Below, piece after piece: positions 36,501-42,015 of a stretch of DNA of 44,382 bases. Below the pieces are notes generated by a model that made no database searches, had not been told where the DNA came from, and saw only the letters and a program-made list of their open reading frames with translations. The translations under genes and the position numbers were made by a program. Each line of letters starts with the position of its first letter. Position 1 is the first letter of the stretch. The DNA is from JABMMZ01 sp964505065 (GTDB lineage Bacteria > Bacteroidota > Bacteroidia > NS11-12g > UBA955): assembly GCA_964505065.1 (NCBI GenBank), contig CAZDGF010000029.1:1-44382 (forward strand), written 5' to 3'.

Positions 36501-36587
36501 CAACTTAAAATCGCCATTTACAGTATTGATTATTTTTCCTACACTATCAAAAGCTTTTATTTCTATATTATACCAATGGTTATGCAA
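30558..36587 (-). CDS. Giant multidomain surface protein, C-terminal part
   Basis: Open frame of over 2000 codons. It shows several carboxypeptidase-regulatory-like (CarboxypepD_reg) beta modules: VKGKILYQF...SAAKTDVNGNFIVNVLN near the N-terminus, GLKGAYVTLILKSGKKF...VDKDGYFEFINYTKYGFKTLSW, GKIIDEKGNGVQSFIV...DEQGIFNVPY and RIEGNVTLDGAAIKGAKVYIKY...DASGNYTIYGIPE. A long Asn/Ser/Gly-rich beta region of about 900 residues follows, with a tail carrying clustered cysteines (DPCKNIANACGGC). It has no signal peptide and no ATG start; the only starts are internal TTG codons. The frame continues unbroken upstream to a TAA at 36732-36734, beyond which the same frame is the N-terminal protein, so I regard the two as one interrupted gene of about 2412 codons. 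Confidence 0.75.
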   Translation of the reverse strand: MHNHWYNIEIKAFDSVGKIINTVNGDFKLRYEEGPIKENTFLVKGKILYQFENYPEKHTANYAAFNIKIDSKLPTYPYNSKLISAAKTDVNGNFIVNVLNKSALKEKYLHITFVDKYYTNPEPIALFNKQNDGKINSIEDSINISELIVSALQVKLRINVSVGFPEFIYDTLENKFKKNKYDIELVNPNAPIPNGLPIVLYRKLKAQNIPYYEGQGTKSSDLFGEKIIKVAEAKLQTEIVNGKTIQFVQFDKMLCNFGAYDEYYIRANVKPKTSSKGNAYDYVSNMGKETWDETLEAPVKMFIYYPPLNERTNSKGEPILTFKRNFDYKLISTQPPKSTIKGKLVYQWKSDKSQQIYPLGNAKFSIRQIYLVNGERFEPITKDACNVKITRLKDNKGNEIWNYDHNLVVGVGETDANGNFEIKVVNHNTKGTIAAQGNVENSTVDMCKKNEKAPAKTPLQIINSIKEEVTNPVDVLQMEKLDYTDDFSGGAKGNTINDFLIDVAGLESGIKNLGANGKAGVKGKTDLNLKGGPSMSYEIDDFSENTFAPPPSNANIDRVYELVLENGLTYYYSQPSDNKSTNLNNQIVLNAFEKIDIGTLKSTVIETNAITKIVVHDSKGKTIPNFSLPASVFIVFREQNSNKDYVPSGEGSASHPVKGLLKSVSQGNEIYNNTGYTKFNNLTTGNQTFEWVIDQQMSIASGANNQVILAGRKLLENYNDYYVQLSPNGQTGQSSFRTAIFPLQYAFYNINLTKSKVKGRIQDGSVKNIEQGGLKGAYVTLILKSGKKFAMNVDKDGYFEFINYTKYGFKTLSWTDDEEMELTVYCDGYKSKSEKINLLAEGRQFAKNFLLEPLFTKKGKIIDEKGNGVQSFIVREDKSVYKSDEQGIFNVPYANAQKFKILPLDVGYFDTALLVTTEKFQQIQEQVLVSSRLHRIKFVFLAKNGNKLSNQNFEVKLNNNLTKISANGEAYFEFKNVSIDNYSVLIKDKNQSFIPKLLEIKSSETKVPEIFEITMKAGGRIEGNVTLDGAAIKGAKVYIKYEFSGKAQLPAKKTYNLNFDENTGEIVSEKNALDALESITDASGNYTIYGIPENVDNLKIFATHFIPNKTINGDKKDVIITNGIGKANLALGTFSGPQISDIWNFPISIESIIASGNDYMVSGSIDLGKNQSNFSLYDATTKYKFTNVKFKVKNDPNKLEPAENSFELATSSIKLKLLNKYNINLTSKASKSWKDASSEKLLISNSKGIGAIKGAARIVDNSFNFPNTYLNFNNADEFFLCEMNGNNANNNFSVLKAKTIGGTYEVPIYNLCDFQNSTLDFNFIEFNTSANPKNSFIDKNGKINLDATMQCQFANASPSIIKVKIGKLILDNNKIDPASNANPIDIKLEDWTLSVMDWSVSPEKGGLYSNKALLKTGVVDIPVGEFNLTSQLFYMSKFQLTNLQLGGGLISLSEINSKPTLVFDQNTGSDFKPHWKLVIAGINGKPAAKIKEVSTWLGGGIDIEFIQLISKGNDNIISLRQPEKGYTFYNNAFVKFMPSTISSGDNEFSISGVMQFDLPRLTPASTILIFNKKSGVLGMEVSNMVVNFEGKGYVKFTSQKGEIPEVANGVLGIAGNVVEPGKMNAIPAYLRIGGGENKARIYLANNNTEFGKTYFNKFKNFELSLTSGGKLGSSLLLSNDIAKNGMNIVGTDWDNLKFSGTMKQAGGGEQTIKNSTIFDFTVFGEIKANASKLEMTETSIGGLGAIALSYDFATKRLLGTMHIDEKDFESWKLEGVDFEMMIDPDGFYLIGVGKLNTGTLIVEGLGTFSAGFVIGNHSLSDNLIAKLTQFNVTKQACGYLQANKNTFKGVFFTGGYNIIDFSKEIDLILASAAVNAKAGLDGTFAINLASGATSKLYIGLGAAVNANASLGAITGTSLCAASSATLNLGGGIKSLKEIQIDGGANINMTGCIKQWTPIKDLKKGVSIDCGIDLKFNTSQSPKFDYKFHLDFNKNSEDPCKNIANACGGC

Positions 36588-36731
36588 ATACCCTTTTGCA
36601 TTACATTCAGCCTTTGTTAGTGTAAATAGTCTTGCTACATCGCCTTTAAAATCAAACGTATTGGTTATTGCTTTAAAATCTTCTTTTGGGTCTATATTTA
36701 TTTTTAATGTTTTTGTGGTTATATTATATTT

Positions 36732-37796
36732 TTAAATTGTTTTTCCAAAAGGTTTTTTTTCAGCAGATATAGCTGTGTCTAATTTGGATGTTAATTGAAA
36801 CCATTGCCAAGATACTGTTAATTTTTTTGCATCTGAAACCGTTGCTGTTTTGTATTTAGATTTTACCAATGGTGAGGTTATAAACATTTTTGCAGATTTA
36901 TCTTCCACACTCATTTTAGAAAAATCGCCATACACAAAAGTACACACTTCGCTTTCGCCATTGTTTTTAAATAAAATTTTGTTGTTTGGGTCGAAGGCTT
37001 TTATACGGTAAGCATACGTTTGCCCAAGCACTAATTTAGGGTCGGCTGGTCCATACAAATAAGAAGTACCTTTGGTTATTTTTTCAAAAAAAGCAGGGGT
37101 TACCATTGTATTTATGGCATCGTTGGCATTTTGGGTTGGCAATACAGGCACTATTTTTAACAAATATTGTACACTTGGGGTTACACCAGGGTTATAACTC
37201 CAATTCATCAAAATATTTTGAACAGGCGTAGGGTTTACAACCGATGCACATTGAGGAGAAAGCGGCAAAGGTGGGTCCACATGCTGAATATTAATAGGTG
37301 CGGAGCAGCCCATGGGTGCCATTGGCGAAAGCGGTAAATCTGTATTGTAATCAAACACTTGAATACAAATGGTATAGCTACCCTCTGGCAAACCATTACC
37401 AAATTGCAATTGCTGTAGGGTAACGCCTGTAAAAATCATATTGCCAACATCAAAATATTCAGCTAAATTTTTGCCTGTTAATACCTTGGCAAAACCTCCA
37501 TTTATTTGCAATGCTGTAGGCGGTTTGTAGCCTGTTTTGGTATATACCGTAACACCATTATCTCCCACTATGCTTGCTTTAAAATACACAGAAGCCATAT
37601 CCGTGCTTGAACCATTGGGCAAAAGTGTAATTAATGTTTTGGTTTGTGTGCCTATATAATCTGCAATATAAGGCGAATAGGGCGCTATAATGTTTACATT
37701 TATATTGATATTTGAAACTTGTGCTTGTAAACAATAATATGAGATTGTGTACAAACACCCAAATATCAATTTTTTGATTAAAATAGTAAATTTCAT
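36732..37796 (-). CDS. Giant surface protein, N-terminal part (TANFOR-like)
   Basis: Exported protein of 354 residues with a signal peptide (about 1-26, ending YCLQAQ). Residues about 35-170 (IAPYSPYIADYIGTQTKTLITLLP..., GLPEGSYTICIQVFDYNTDLPLSP, GCSAPINIQ) resemble the start of large Bacteroidota proteins named for the TANFOR domain. An Fn3-like segment follows (PTPVQNILMNWSYNPG..., VQYLLKIVPVL, GQTYAYRIKAFDPNN). It ends abruptly at TAA in KKPFGKTI. The next codons in the same frame (KYNITTKTLKINIDP...) run straight into the giant downstream frame. I infer a nonsense change or a sequence error in a single gene. First gene of the operon with the Fn3 and PKD proteins. Paired GTGG boxes lie 62 bases upstream. 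Confidence 0.75.
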   Translation of the reverse strand: MKFTILIKKLIFGCLYTISYYCLQAQVSNININVNIIAPYSPYIADYIGTQTKTLITLLPNGSSTDMASVYFKASIVGDNGVTVYTKTGYKPPTALQINGGFAKVLTGKNLAEYFDVGNMIFTGVTLQQLQFGNGLPEGSYTICIQVFDYNTDLPLSPMAPMGCSAPINIQHVDPPLPLSPQCASVVNPTPVQNILMNWSYNPGVTPSVQYLLKIVPVLPTQNANDAINTMVTPAFFEKITKGTSYLYGPADPKLVLGQTYAYRIKAFDPNNKILFKNNGESEVCTFVYGDFSKMSVEDKSAKMFITSPLVKSKYKTATVSDAKKLTVSWQWFQLTSKLDTAISAEKKPFGKTI

Positions 37797-37857
37797 TAGT
37801 ATAGTTTATGAAACAATAATCAATAAAAAGAATTTTAAATAAAATAGTATTTATTTG

Positions 37858-37885
37858 GTGGTAGAATAATTAAGATAAGTGGCAA
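37858..37885. promoter_or_regulatory. Paired GTGGYA boxes upstream of the giant-protein operon
   Basis: GTGGTAG (37858) and GTGGCAA (37879) lie in the same orientation exactly 21 bp apart, in the gap between the divergent giant-protein operon and the small exported protein gene. The same arrangement with the same 21-bp step occurs at 41926-41953. Two direct repeats two helical turns apart is the usual layout of LytTR-type sites, but no binding consensus is known for this organism. Confidence 0.5.
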
Positions 37886-37943
37886 GATAAGGTTAGTAAT
37901 TGGAAAAATATGCAAATAAATTTTGTTATTTTTTTTTTTTTTC

Positions 37944-37951
37944 TATGTTTG
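37944..37951 (+). promoter_or_regulatory. -7 box for the small exported protein gene
   Basis: TATGTTTG, an exact TAnnTTTG match, with TTTTG 18 bases upstream (37921-37925) as a plausible -33 element across a T-run. The ATG follows only 4 bases later, so the transcript would be nearly leaderless. Confidence 0.55.
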
Positions 37952-37955
37952 CATT

Positions 37956-38483
37956 ATGAAAAGTAATATTCTAATTCTAATATCAACATTATTTACATCT
38001 TTTTTGCATAGTCAAACTGCAAAAAATACCGAAATATTAATTACATCAAAAATTATAAAAATTAATACTATAGACATCAATAACAATACAACTAAAGCTC
38101 AAATAATTACTCTTTTGGGCGAACCAAGTAGAATTAAAAAAAATATTTTGGATATAGAACAATATTTAATTTACGATTCTTTAGGATTAAGTATTGAATT
38201 AAATAAAGAAACTAAAAATGTAGCTGCTGTAATAGTTAATTACAATTGGGACGAAGATGAAAAAATGGCAAAAATGACATTCAACGGCAATTTAAAAGTT
38301 GATAATTTAACCATTAATGATTTGATAAATACTAAAACAATACAAAAAGAAACTTCTTTTAAAGACATTATGTGTATGGGAGAAGCATTGTGTATGAGTA
38401 AGCCAGGCAAAGGTGTAGCATTACTTATTGGCTACAACAAGGATAAAAAAATTACGCAAATTGGTTTTTCGTGCCCACAATGA
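37956..38483 (+). CDS. Small exported protein of unknown function
   Basis: Exported protein of 175 residues with a signal peptide (MKSNILILISTLFTSFLHSQ). The sequence NNTTKAQIITLLGEPSRIKK..., IYDSLGLSIELNKETKNVAAVIVNYNWDED, FNGNLKVDNLTINDLI, CMGEALCMSKPG and GVALLIGYN looks like a single conserved alpha/beta domain with a SmpA/BamE-like opening (repeat of 'T...I..LLGEPS'). I recall similar proteins under a domain-of-unknown-function label (possibly DUF7738) but cannot confirm it. The ATG at 37956 is chosen over an upstream TTG because it starts the signal peptide and follows the promoter. It is divergent from the giant-protein operon. Confidence 0.7.
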   Translation: MKSNILILISTLFTSFLHSQTAKNTEILITSKIIKINTIDINNNTTKAQIITLLGEPSRIKKNILDIEQYLIYDSLGLSIELNKETKNVAAVIVNYNWDEDEKMAKMTFNGNLKVDNLTINDLINTKTIQKETSFKDIMCMGEALCMSKPGKGVALLIGYNKDKKITQIGFSCPQ

Positions 38484-38588
38484 ACCACCGATAAATAATA
38501 TTTATTTCTAATTTTAAGTTTAATTTATAGAAATAAATCGCTTAAATTTTTCTAATTTGCTGTTTTTATTTTTATGATAAAACAAAGT

Positions 38589-38622
38589 TATACTTTTGTT
38601 TATCAGGATAAAATAAAGTATA
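38589..38622. promoter_or_regulatory. Imperfect palindrome over tandem promoters of the AAA_14 gene
   Basis: tatacttttgtttatc and gataaaataaagtata are inverted copies (14 of 16 bases) around a 2-base centre at 38605-38606. Each arm overlaps a TAnnTTTG box on the plus strand: TACTTTTG at 38591-38598 and TATATTTG at 38619-38626. The second box is 8 bases before the ATG. This is the expected form of an operator for a dimeric repressor. Confidence 0.6.
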
Positions 38623-38634
38623 TTTGCATTTTAT

Positions 38635-39777
38635 ATGTTTGAAAGAAAGCAAAATTTATTGAATTCTGATAGCGAAAGTCTATTTCTGTGGGGCGCAAGA
38701 CAGACAGGGAAAAGCACCTTGCTAAAATCGCTTTTTCCAAATGCACTTTTATTCGATTTATTGCTTTCAGATGTTTTTGAAAGGCTGTCTAAGACCCCCT
38801 CTATAATTAGAGAAACTTTTTTAGCAAATACCAAAAATAAACTTATAATTATTGATGAAATTCAAAGAATTCCAGAACTTTTGAATGAAGTTCATTGGTT
38901 AATTTCAAACCATCATGTTCAATTTATATTAAGTGGTTCAAGTCCAAGAAAAATTATAAGAAATGGGGCTAATTTATTAGGAGGTAGAGCTTTGAGATAT
39001 GAGCTTTATCCATTGGTTAGTGCAGAAATTCCAGATTTTAGCTTATTAAAAGCGTTGAATAATGGGCTTTTACCAAGGCATTACTTGGCATCAAATCCTA
39101 AAAAACTAATTTCTGCATATATTGGCAATTATTTAAAAGATGAAATTGCTTCAGAAGCAAAAATTAGGAATATTCAATCGTTTTCAAAATTTTTAGAAGC
39201 CTCTGCATTTAGCAATGGCGAAATGGTAAGCTATACAAATATTGCATCAGATTGTGGTGTTTCTCCTCCAACGGTTAAGGAGTATTTTCAAATTTTAGAA
39301 GATACACTTATTGGCAGATTTTTACCTTCTTATCAAAAAAAACCTAAAAGAAGAGTAATTTCTGCACCAAAATTCTATTTTTTTGATTTAGGAATAGTTA
39401 ATTATTTACTTAAAAGAGGTGAAATTCAATTTGGAAGCGAGGCTTTTGGAAATGTTTTTGAGCATTTTATTTATAATGAAATTTATGCTCACAGTAAGTA
39501 TTCTGGAATAGATTATCCTATTTATTATTGGCGAACTGCCTCGCAAATAGAGGTTGATTTTATTTTGGGGAACAATGAGGTTGCTATTGAAGTTAAAGCG
39601 TCTTCATTAATTTCCTCTAAACATATTAAAGGATTAAAAAGCTTTGCAGAAGAATATAGCACAAAACAATTAATAGTAGTTTGTAACGAGCCATTGCCAC
39701 GTTTAATAGACAATGTATTAATTTTACCTTGGAAAGAATTTTTAAAACAGCTTTGGAACAATGAAATTATAGCTTAA
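38635..39777 (+). CDS. AAA_14 / DUF4143 family ATPase
   Basis: Protein of 380 residues from a widespread, functionally unclear ATPase family. Walker A is GARQTGKS (20-27), Walker B LIIIDE (about 70-75), and a sensor-like FILSGSSPRK follows. A winged-helix-like segment is at about 195-220 (NIASDCGVSPPTVKEYFQILEDTLIGRFL). The C-terminal DUF4143 part holds a PD-(D/E)XK-like motif: Asp308 in EVDFILG, then Glu319 and Lys321 in IEVKAS. All catalytic positions are intact. It stands alone, with its own promoter and palindrome, and ends 10 bases from the convergent barrel gene. Some family members are thought of as selfish or defence-related; no such role can be shown here. Confidence 0.88.
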   Translation: MFERKQNLLNSDSESLFLWGARQTGKSTLLKSLFPNALLFDLLLSDVFERLSKTPSIIRETFLANTKNKLIIIDEIQRIPELLNEVHWLISNHHVQFILSGSSPRKIIRNGANLLGGRALRYELYPLVSAEIPDFSLLKALNNGLLPRHYLASNPKKLISAYIGNYLKDEIASEAKIRNIQSFSKFLEASAFSNGEMVSYTNIASDCGVSPPTVKEYFQILEDTLIGRFLPSYQKKPKRRVISAPKFYFFDLGIVNYLLKRGEIQFGSEAFGNVFEHFIYNEIYAHSKYSGIDYPIYYWRTASQIEVDFILGNNEVAIEVKASSLISSKHIKGLKSFAEEYSTKQLIVVCNEPLPRLIDNVLILPWKEFLKQLWNNEIIA

Positions 39778-39787
39778 TTCCCTTTTT

Positions 39788-41470
39788 TTAAAGTGTAAAT
39801 CCATAATTTATTCTAACAAAATACTCCTGAAAACTTGCACCTGCAAGTGCATTTTTAGATTCGTTGAACAAGCCATTTAAAGACACCGACATTTTATGCT
39901 TTTTTGCCATTAGCCAACCCAAATTATATTGCAAATTGCCTACATAGCCATTAAAATCGCCTTCAAAAGTAGATGAGTTAAAACTGGCGTTAACATCACT
40001 ACTTATTTTTCCCTCTTTCCAACTTTTAGATACACCGCCCAATACGCCTATTAAACCTATTGTACCACCTATATTTTTGCTTTCATTATAGTTCAAGCCT
40101 GCACTGTAATTCGTATTGGTTTTTATCATTGTTTTAAGCCACATAAGATTGGCAAATACCATTTGCACTTCGGTAAAACCTTCTGTAAATCTGTTTCTAT
40201 CGTTAAGGGCTTGCCTACCAATTATAGCTTGCCAAGTGGTTACTTTATTTTCTAAAGCTATTATATAGCGTGGCGAAAGTGTTATAGAATTATTAATTTG
40301 ATTGATAACAGAGGTATCGCTCAAGTTTCTTTTCCCTGCTTTTTGGCTTGTACCAAAATTCGAAAAAGATATATCTGCTCCAAATTTGGTGTTGGGATTT
40401 AAACTTAAATTACCTGTATAAATATTGCGGGCAGTGGTAGCCAGTTTTTTATTCGATAAATTGTCTTTTTGCACACCTGCACTGCCTGCAAAACGTATTT
40501 TATTTTTGGCTAAACCAAAGTTTAAATTACCCAAATATTGCTCAAAATCTGTTTGAAAAAAATAAGCTCCCATACTTTTATAATCGGGTGCTACTTTGCG
40601 GTATTTTGCACCTATGCCAAAGTTTTTAATTTTATAATTCAATTGGGTTTCAAAAGCAGAATATACCTGTGTGGTAATATTGGCTTTTATCAAGCTATTT
40701 ACCAAACCATTTTCAGCATCTATGGTTTCAAAGGCTATATCTCTGGTGAATGCACTTATTGCGCCTTCGCCTTGTAGTATCAATTTCTTTTTTAAAAAAC
40801 TTGCTTTACCAGTAGCTCCAAATACTTGGTTTTTAGAAGGTAAAACTATTGTAGAAGTGGGTCGAAAAGGTAAACTTGTACTATCATCTTTACCTCTTAA
40901 AATATGAATATCTAAAAAATTGTTAGTATTACCATAACCTAATTTTATAGCTGTAAGCATACGTTTATAAGCAGGGTAATTTATACCATTTAAGTTCGAT
41001 TCTATGTTTTTGCTTGTATCATCTTTTACCGCCTTTTGCGAACGACCATAAAGCAATGCAAATCTAAATTTTTTAGGTTTAAGCTCTATACCACCACCCA
41101 ATATGGTATAACCAGCCATGGCAAATTGCGAATATGAGATATTTCTATACCCTGCATGAACAGTAAGCCATTTATAGGTTGGGCTTAAGCCAAATTGATT
41201 AAAAGGCTGCCTAAAATCTCTTTGAAAATTGCTAAATGTAAACGAAAAAGGCAAACTTATGCCATAAACTGTAAGCGTAGGCGAACCACTTAAAATATAA
41301 GTAAAGCCTGGCTGCCTTGCCTTTGCCCCATTTATAGCATAAAAACCAGTTTGTAAATTTAAGCCACCGCCAAACACCAATGGTTTTGAGTCTTTTAAAT
41401 TGCTTAAATCTTGGGCAAATAAACCTTTTACAAAAAAAATAAAACCAATAACTGTAATTTTTTTTATCAT
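39788..41470 (-). CDS. Outer-membrane beta-barrel protein coupled to a receiver domain
   Basis: Exported protein of 560 residues with a signal peptide (MIKKITVIGFIFFVKGLFAQ). The mature part reads GGGLNLQTGFYAINGAKARQPGFTYILSGSPTLTVYGISLPFSFTFSNFQRDFRQPFNQFGLSPTYKWLTVHAGYRNISYSQF, which I recognise as the opening of an uncharacterised Bacteroidota barrel family. Alternating strands continue to the aromatic C-terminus (YFVRINYGFTL). Its ATG overlaps the stop of the upstream receiver gene (ATGA), so the two are made together. There is no TonB box or plug. Function is unknown; secretion or anchoring of the giant protein is a speculation based on shared upstream boxes. Confidence 0.75.
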   Translation of the reverse strand: MIKKITVIGFIFFVKGLFAQDLSNLKDSKPLVFGGGLNLQTGFYAINGAKARQPGFTYILSGSPTLTVYGISLPFSFTFSNFQRDFRQPFNQFGLSPTYKWLTVHAGYRNISYSQFAMAGYTILGGGIELKPKKFRFALLYGRSQKAVKDDTSKNIESNLNGINYPAYKRMLTAIKLGYGNTNNFLDIHILRGKDDSTSLPFRPTSTIVLPSKNQVFGATGKASFLKKKLILQGEGAISAFTRDIAFETIDAENGLVNSLIKANITTQVYSAFETQLNYKIKNFGIGAKYRKVAPDYKSMGAYFFQTDFEQYLGNLNFGLAKNKIRFAGSAGVQKDNLSNKKLATTARNIYTGNLSLNPNTKFGADISFSNFGTSQKAGKRNLSDTSVINQINNSITLSPRYIIALENKVTTWQAIIGRQALNDRNRFTEGFTEVQMVFANLMWLKTMIKTNTNYSAGLNYNESKNIGGTIGLIGVLGGVSKSWKEGKISSDVNASFNSSTFEGDFNGYVGNLQYNLGWLMAKKHKMSVSLNGLFNESKNALAGASFQEYFVRINYGFTL

Positions 41471-41862
41471 AAAATTAAATCTTTTTCGTAGGCTGTTATT
41501 GTTTGGTAAATATGGGCAAGCATGGTTTTAAATACATCTATGTCTATGGGTTTTTGTAAAAAATAAACAGGTTTTTCAAAATCATTTTCAAATTTTTTAT
41601 AATCGTAAGCGGTGCAAAGCACAAATTGGGTTTGCTTATGGGTGTTTGCGTTTATAAACGCAGTGCCAACCATTTTTTGCAATTTATAATCCGAAAAAAC
41701 AATGTTAAAAGTATTGTTTTCTAATATTTCAGTAGCACTTTCAACACTATGCGCTACCCACACTTTAAAAGGAAAACTGGCATATTTTTGCAATAAAACC
41801 GAAATAAGTTCTACTTTATTTGGTTCGTCATCGAGTATTAAAATTGAATATTGAGAATTCAA
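41467..41862 (-). CDS. Single-domain response regulator (receiver only)
   Basis: Receiver domain of 131 residues with no output domain. Acidic pocket Asp11/Asp12 (LILDDEPNKVEL), phospho-acceptor Asp58 (IVFSDYKLQKMVG), the Thr in VLCTAYDYKKF and the lysine in YFLQKPIDIDVF are all present, so it should be phosphorylatable. An in-frame TAA two codons upstream of the TTG at 41862 forces that TTG, or a nearby rare codon, as the start. It is followed by the barrel gene with a 4-base overlap. No kinase is next to it; the orphan kinase at 3867 is one candidate partner. Confidence 0.85.
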   Translation of the reverse strand: MNSQYSILILDDEPNKVELISVLLQKYASFPFKVWVAHSVESATEILENNTFNIVFSDYKLQKMVGTAFINANTHKQTQFVLCTAYDYKKFENDFEKPVYFLQKPIDIDVFKTMLAHIYQTITAYEKDLIL

Positions 41863-41925
41863 GTTGTTTTAGTTTTAAATACAAACTAAAGTAAAATTTT
41901 AAACCAATAAACTGCCATTGATTAA

Positions 41926-41953
41926 GTGGTAGGTTTTTGGGGATAAGTGGTAG
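41926..41953. promoter_or_regulatory. Paired GTGGTAG boxes upstream of the receiver/barrel operon
   Basis: taagtggtagg occurs twice as an exact 11-bp direct repeat (41923-41933 and 41944-41954), stepped by 21 bp. The nearer GTGG core is 64 bases from the receiver start codon, against 62 bases for the similar pair and the giant-protein operon. The intergenic region also serves the divergent subtilase gene. Confidence 0.55.
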
Positions 41954-41996
41954 GAGAAGATTTAAAAAAAAATTCAACTCCCAATCATTTTTTCGC

Positions 41997-42004
41997 TATT
42001 TTTG
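41997..42004 (+). promoter_or_regulatory. -7 box for the subtilase gene
   Basis: TATTTTTG, an exact TAnnTTTG match. The candidate ATG codons at 42010 and 42016 follow within 12 bases. Confidence 0.5.
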
Positions 42005-42015
42005 TTTGTATGTTA

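Noticed and set aside
28539..36587. T9SS sorting domains on the Fn3 protein and the giant protein
   Set aside because: Their C-termini lack the YPNP and GxYxVxI signature that is plain in the subtilase; the giant ends in a Cys-rich tail instead.
36732..36734. Stop-codon reassignment (recoded TAA or TGA)
   Set aside because: TAA, TAG and TGA all end clearly intact genes in this window, such as rpoD (TAA), the DUF4835 gene (TAG) and the receiver domain (TGA).
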